Shown: one piece after another, positions 57,901 to 64,000 of the stretch
Numbering within the stretch: the first letter of the stretch is position 1
How the letters are laid out: every line of letters begins with the position of its first letter
Source of the DNA: Antitrichia curtipendula
Lineage: Eukaryota; Streptophyta; Bryopsida; Hypnales; Leucodontaceae
DNA: 64,000 nt
Assembly (NCBI GenBank): GCA_951230915.1
Contig: OX579637.1
Location: 13,268,001 to 13,332,000, forward strand
Direction: 5' to 3'
Position numbers and translations under genes: made by a program
Notes under the pieces: generated by a model
Seen by the model: only the letters and a program-made list of their open reading frames with translations
Databases searched by the model: none
Told to the model about the DNA's origin: nothing

Positions 57901-60900
57901 TGTATTTTAATGGTAACAAACATCAAATGTCATAGAATTCCATTTTGAAAGCGATTCGAACCAAATCGCACGAGTTGGAAATACCCTCAAGTATTTGAAT
58001 GCCCAAAAATATGAAATTGATGTGTAATTGCAATCCAACCGCACCTCAATTCAAAAAAATACAGAATAAGGTCAAACCTGTATTTTAATGGTAACAAACA
58101 TCAAATGTCATAGAATTCCATTTTGAAAGCGATTGGAACCAAATCGCACGAGTTGGAAATACCCTCAAGTATTTGAATGCCCAAAAATATGAAATTGATG
58201 TGTAATTGCAATCCAACCGCACCTCAATTCAAAAAAATACAGAATAAGGTCAAACTTGTATTTTAATGGTAACAAACATCAAATGTCATAGAATTCCATT
58301 TTGAAAGCGATTGGAACCAAATCGCACGAGTTGGAAATACCCTCAAGTATTTGAATGCCCACAAATATGAAATTGATGTGTAATTGCAATCCAACTTCAC
58401 CTCAATTCAAAAAAATACAGAATAAGGTCAAACCTGTATTTTAATGGTAACAAACATCAAATGTCATAGAATTCCATTTTGAAAGCGATTAGAACCAAAT
58501 CGCACGAGTTGGAAATACCCTCAAGTATTTGAATGCCCACAAATATGAAATTGATGTGTAATTGCAATCCAACCGCACCTCAATTCAAAAAAATACAGAA
58601 TAAGGTCAAACCTGTATTTTAATGGTAAGAAACATCAAATGTCATAGAATTCCATTTTGAAAGCGATTGGAACCAAATCGCACGAGTTGGAAATACCCTC
58701 AAGTATTTGAATGCCCACAAATATGAAATTGATGTGTAATTGCAATCCAACCGTACCTCAATTCAAAAAAATACAGAATAAGGTCAAACCTGTATTTTAA
58801 TGGTAACAAACATCAAATGTCATAGAATTCCATTTTGAAAGCGATTCGAACCAAATCGCACGAGTTGGAAATACCCTCAAGTATTTGAATGCCCAAAAAT
58901 ATGAAATTGATGTGTAATTGCAATCCAACCGCACCTCAATTCAAAAAAATACAGAATAAGGTCAAACCTGTATTTTAATGGTAACAAACATCAAATGTCA
59001 TAGAATTCCATTTTGAAAGCGATTGGAACCAAATCGCACGAGTTGGAAATACCCTCAAGTATTTGAATGCCCAAAAATATGAAATTGATGTGTAATTGCA
59101 ATCCAACTTCACCTCAATTCAAAAAAATACAGAATAAGGTCAAACCTGTATTTTAATGGTAACAAACATCAAATGTCATAGAATTCCATTTTGAAAGCGA
59201 TTAGAACCAAATCGCACGAGTTGGAAATACCCTCAAGTATTTGAATGCCCACAAATATGAAATTGATGTGTAATTGCAATCCAACTTCACCTCAATTCAA
59301 AAAAATACAGAATAAGGTCAAACCTGTATTTTAATGGTAACAAACATCAAATGTCATAGAATTCCATTTTGAAAGCGACTTGAATCAAATCGCACGAGTT
59401 GGAAATACCCTCAAATATTTGAATGCCCAAAAATATGAAATTGATGTGTAATTGCAATCCAACTTCACCTCAATTCAAAAAAATACAGAATAAGGTCAAA
59501 CCTGTATTTTAATGGTAACAAACATCAAATGTCATAGAATTCCATTTTGAAAGCGATTGGAACCAAATCGCACGAGTTGGAAATACCCTCAAGTATTTGA
59601 ATGCCCACAAATATGAAATTGATGTGTAATTGCAATCCAACCGCACCTCAATTCAAAAAAATACAGAATAAGGTCAAACCTGTATTTTAATGGTAACAAA
59701 CATCAAATGTCATAGAATTCCATTTTGAAAGCGATTAGAACCAAATCGCACGAGTTGGAAATACCCTCAAGTATTTGAATACCCAAAAATATGAAATTGA
59801 TGTGTAATTGCAATCCAACCGCACCTCAATTCAAAAAAATACAGAATAAGGTCAAACCTGTATTTTAATGGTAACAAACATCAAATGTCATAGAATTCCA
59901 TTTTGAAAGCGATTGGAACCAAATCGCACGAGTTGGAAATACCCTCAAGTATTTGAATGCCCACAAATATGAAATTGATGTGTAATTGCAATCCAACCGC
60001 ACCTCAATTCAAAAAAATACAGAATAAGGTCAAACCTGTATTTTAATGGTAACAAACATCAAATGTCATAGAATTCCATTTTGAAAGCGATTCGAACCAA
60101 ATCGCACGAGTTGGAAATACCCTCAAGTATTTGAATGCCCAAAAATATGAAATTGATGTGTAATTGCAATCCAACTTCACCTCAATTCAAAAAAATACAG
60201 AATAAGGTCAAACCTGTATTTTAATGGTAACAAACATCAAATGTCATAGAATTCCATTTTGAAAGCGACTTGAATCAAATCGCACGAGTTGGAAATACCC
60301 TCAAATATTTGAATGCCCAAAAATATGAAATTGATGTGTAATTGCAATCCAACTTCACCTCAATTCAAAAAAATACAGAATAAGATCAAACCTGTATTTT
60401 AATGGTAACAAACATCAAATGTCATAGAATTCCATTTTGAAAGCGATTGGAACCAAATCGCACGAGTTGGAAATACCCTCAAGTATTTGAATGCCCAAAA
60501 ATATGAAATTGATGTGTAATTGCAATCCAACCGCACCTCAATTCAAAAAAATACAGAATAAGGTCAAACCTGTATTTTAATGGTAACAAACATCAAATGT
60601 CATAAAATTCCATTTTGAAAGCGATTGGAACCAAATCGCACGAGTTGGAAATACCCTCAAGTATTTGAATGCCCAAAAATATGAAATTGATGTGTAATTG
60701 CAATCCAACCGTACCTCAATTCAAAAAAATACAGAATAAGGTCAAACCTGTATTTTAATGGTAACAAACATCAAATGTCATAGAATTCCATTTTGAAAGC
60801 GATTGGAACCAAATCGCACGAGTTGGAAATACCCTCAAGTATTTGAATGCCCAAAAATATGAAATTGATGTGTAATTGCAATCCAACTTCACCTCAATTC

Positions 60901-63900
60901 AAAAAAATACAGAATAAGATCAAACCTGTATTTTAATGGTAACAAACATCAAATGTCATAGAATTCCATTTTGAAAGCGATTGGAACCAAATCGCACGAG
61001 TTGGAAATACCCTCAAGTATTTGAATGCCCAAAAATATGAAATTGATGTGTAATTGCAATCCAACCGCACCTCAATTCAAAAAATACAAAATAAGGTCAA
61101 ACCTGTATTTTAATGGTAACAAACATCAAATGTCATAGAATTCCATTTTGAAAGCGACTTGAATCAAATCGCACGAGTTGGAAATACCCTCAAGTATTTG
61201 AATGCCCAAAAATATGAAATTGATGTGTAATTGCAATCCAACCGCACCTCAATTCAAAAAAATACAGAATAAGGTCAAACCTGTATTTTAATGGTAACAA
61301 ACATCAAATGTCATAGAATTCCATTTTGAAAGCGATTTGAACCAAATCGCACGAGTTGGAAATACCCTCAAGTATTTGAATGCCCACAAATATGAAATTG
61401 ATGTGTAATTGCAATCCAACCGCACCTCAATTCAAAAAAATACAGAATAAGGTCAAACCTGTATTTTAATGGTAACAAACATCAAATGTCATAGAATTCC
61501 ATTTTGAAAGCGACTTGAATCAAATCGCACGAGTTGGAAATACCCTCAAATATTTGAATGCCCAAAAATATGAAATTGATGTGTAATTGCAATCCAACTT
61601 CACCTCAATTCAAAAAAATACAGAATAAGATCAAACCTGTATTTTAATGGTAACAAACATCAAATGTCATAGAATTCCATTTTGAAAGCGACTTGAATCA
61701 AATCGCACGAGTTGGAAATACCCTCAAGTATTTGAATGCCCAAAAATATGAAATTGATGTGTAATTGCAATCCAACCGCACCTCAATTCAAAAAAATACA
61801 AAATAAGGTCAAACCTGTATTTTAATGGTAACAAACATCAAATGTCATAGAATTCCATTTTGAAAGCGATTGGAACCAAATCGCACGAGTTGGAAATACC
61901 CTCAAGTATTTGAATGCCCAAAAATATGAAATTGATGTGTAATTGCAATCCAACCGTACCTCAATTCAAAAAAATACAGAATAAGGTCAAACCTGTATTT
62001 TAATGGTAACAAACATCAAATGTCATAGAATTCCATTTTGAAAGCGATTGGAACCAAATCGCACGAGTTGGAAATACCCTCAAGTATTTGAATGCCCAAA
62101 AATATGAAATTGATGTGTAATTGCAATCCAACTTCACCTCAATTCAAAAAAATACAGAATAAGATCAAACCTGTATTTTAATGGTAACAAACATCAAATG
62201 TCATAGAATTCCATTTTGAAAGCGATTGGAACCAAATCGCACGAGTTGGAAATACCCTCAAGTATTTGAATGCCCAAAAATATGAAATTGATGTGTAATT
62301 GCAATCCAACCGCACCTCAATTCAAAAAAATACAAAATAAGGTCAAACCTGTATTTTAATGGTAACAAACATCAAATGTCATAGAATTCCATTTTGAAAG
62401 CGATTGGAACCAAATCGCACGAGTTGGAAGTACCCTCAAGTATTTGAATGCCCAAAAATATGAAATTGATGTGTAATTGCAATCGAACCGCACCTCAATT
62501 CAAAAAAATACAGAATAAGGTCAAACCTGTATTTTAATGGTAACAAACATCAAATGTCATAGAATTCCATTTTGAAAGCGACTTGAATCAAATCGCACGA
62601 GTTGGAAATACCCTCAAATATTTGAATGCCCACAAATATGAAATTGATGTGTAATTGCAATCCAACTTCATCTCATTTCAAAAAAATACAGAATAAGGTC
62701 AAACTTGTATTTTAATGGTAACAAACATCAAATGTCATAGAATTCCATTTTGAAAGCGATTAGAACCAAATCGCACGAGTTGGAAATACCCTCAAGTATT
62801 TGAATGCCCAAAAATATGAAATTGATGTGTAATTGCAATCCAACCGTACCTCAATTCAAAAAAATACAGAATAAGGTCAAACCTGTATTTTAATGGTAAC
62901 AAACATCAAATGTCATAGAATTCCATTTTGAAAGCGATTGGAACCAAATCGCACGAGTTGGAAATACCCTCAAGTATTTGAATGCCCAAAAATATGAAAT
63001 TGATGTGTAATTGCAATCCAACCGCACCTCAATTCAAAAAAATACAAAATAAGGTCAAACCTGTATTTTAATGGTAACAAACATCAAATGTCATAGAATT
63101 CCATTTTGAAAGCGATTGGAACCAAATCGCACGAGTTGGAAATACCCTCAAGTATTTGAATGCCCACAAATATGAAATTGATGTGTAATTGCAATCCAAC
63201 CGCACCTCAATTCAAAAAAATACAGAATAAGGTCAAACCTGTATTTTAATGGTAACAAACATCAAATGTCATAGAATTCCATTTTGAAAGCGATTGGAAC
63301 CAAATCGCACGAGTTGGAAATACCCTCAAGTATTTGAATGCCCAAAAATATGAAATTGATGTGTAATTGCAATCCAACTTCACCTCAATTCAAAAAAATA
63401 CAGAATAAGATCAAACCTGTATTTTAATGGTAACAAACATCAAATGTCATAGAATTCCATTTTGAAAGCGATTGGAACCAAATCGCACGAGTTGGAAATA
63501 CCCTCAAGTATTTGAATGCCCAAAAATATGAAATTGATGTGTAATTGCAATCCAACCGCACCTCAATTCAAAAAAATACAGAATAAGGTCAAACCTGTAT
63601 TTTAATGGTAACAAACATCAAATGTCATAGAATTCCATTTTGAAAGCGATTGGAACCAAATCGCACGAGTTGGAAATACCCTCAAGTATTTGAATGCCCA
63701 AAAATATGAAATTGATGTGTAATTGCAATCCAACCGCACCTCAATTCAAAAAAATACAGAATAAGGTCAAACCTGTATTTTAATGGTAACAAACATCAAA
63801 TGTCATAGAATTCCATTTTGAAAGCGACTTGAATCAAATCGCACGAGTTGGAAATACCCTCAAGTATTTGAATGCCCAAAAATATGAAATTGATGTGTAA

Positions 63901-64000
63901 TTGCAATCCAACCGCACCTCAATTCAAAAAAATACAAAATAAGGTCAAACCTGTATTTTAATGGTAACAAACATCAAATGTCATAGAATTCCATTTTGAA
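54901..64000. repeat. 178-bp satellite array, about 51 monomers, open at the right end
   Basis: Monomers starting ttccattttgaaagcga recur at exactly 178 bp (54901, 55079, 55268, 55446 and so on to 63989). Exceptions are a 189-bp unit at 55079 with an 11-bp internal duplication and a 177-bp unit at 60964. Differences are confined to a few diagnostic sites: gattgg/gattag/gattcg/gacttg; cccaaaa/cccacaa; aaccgc/aaccgt/aacttc; aaggtc/aagatc. The length is near one nucleosome plus linker, as in many plant centromeric satellites. There are no open frames of note, and A-tracts recur once per monomer. Confidence 0.95.
55268..58115. repeat. Higher-order repeat: two copies of an 8-monomer block
   Basis: 55268-56691 and 56692-58115 are each 1424 bp. 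The eight monomers match in order at every diagnostic site (gacttg, gattcg, gattag, gattgg, gattag, gattag, gattgg, gattcg). I noted only about three single-base differences. A looser third copy of part of the block follows at about 58294-59005. Confidence 0.85.

Noticed and set aside
54901..64000. Possible CRISPR-like array
   Set aside because: The repeats are 178-bp head-to-tail monomers with no unique spacers and no cas genes, in a eukaryotic context.

Overview
The window looks like heterochromatic nuclear DNA of a land plant, probably a seed-free lineage. This rests on plant-type hAT and CACTA transposons, scattered TTTAGGG-like words, GT-AG introns of 140-190 bp, and protein families I associate loosely with bryophyte, lycophyte or fern repeats. 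The species cannot be named from sequence alone. There are no rRNA or tRNA genes, CRISPR arrays or bacterial-style operons.

Layout. 0-7 kb: a MITE with 18-bp terminal inverted repeats (110-758), a GC-rich repeat block, a broken coiled-coil gene, and a broken minus-strand RING-family gene (2939-6453) whose 3' part is split by a CACTA element (3147-4205). 7-15 kb: AT-rich DNA, an FCP1/NLI-phosphatase-like relic (9655-10115) and a decayed transposase-like gene containing a 58-bp perfect palindrome (13392-13449). 15-20 kb: a 165-bp tandem repeat and a second decayed DDE-like element. 21-25 kb: a hAT transposase gene with five nonsense codons in one otherwise open frame, between two GTCC/GGAC-rich arrays. 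27-33 kb: the one long intact gene, a coiled-coil plus RING-H2 protein (27960-30080) with a uORF ending 2 nt before its start, again between two GTCC arrays, with a second, inverted MITE copy at 31571-32222. 33-44.7 kb: tandem repeats, a TATA-driven gene relic with two in-frame TAG codons (35198-37108), and a long gene-poor stretch. 44.7-52.2 kb: two minus-strand multi-exon genes, one FCP1-like and one of unknown function with an NGQHS motif. A 21-bp near-palindrome, about 18 copies, sits in and around the second gene. 54.5-64 kb: a 178-bp satellite with higher-order structure, running off the window end and probably (peri)centromeric.

How it fits together. The region reads as a transposon graveyard beside a satellite array. 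Most coding frames are interrupted by nonsense codons rather than frameshifts, mainly TAG and TGA. That is what C-to-T decay of methylated CAG (CHG) and CGA (CG) codons would give. The best candidates for something new are the 21-bp dispersed palindrome, the NGQHS gene it decorates, and the RING-H2 family carried between GTCC arrays.
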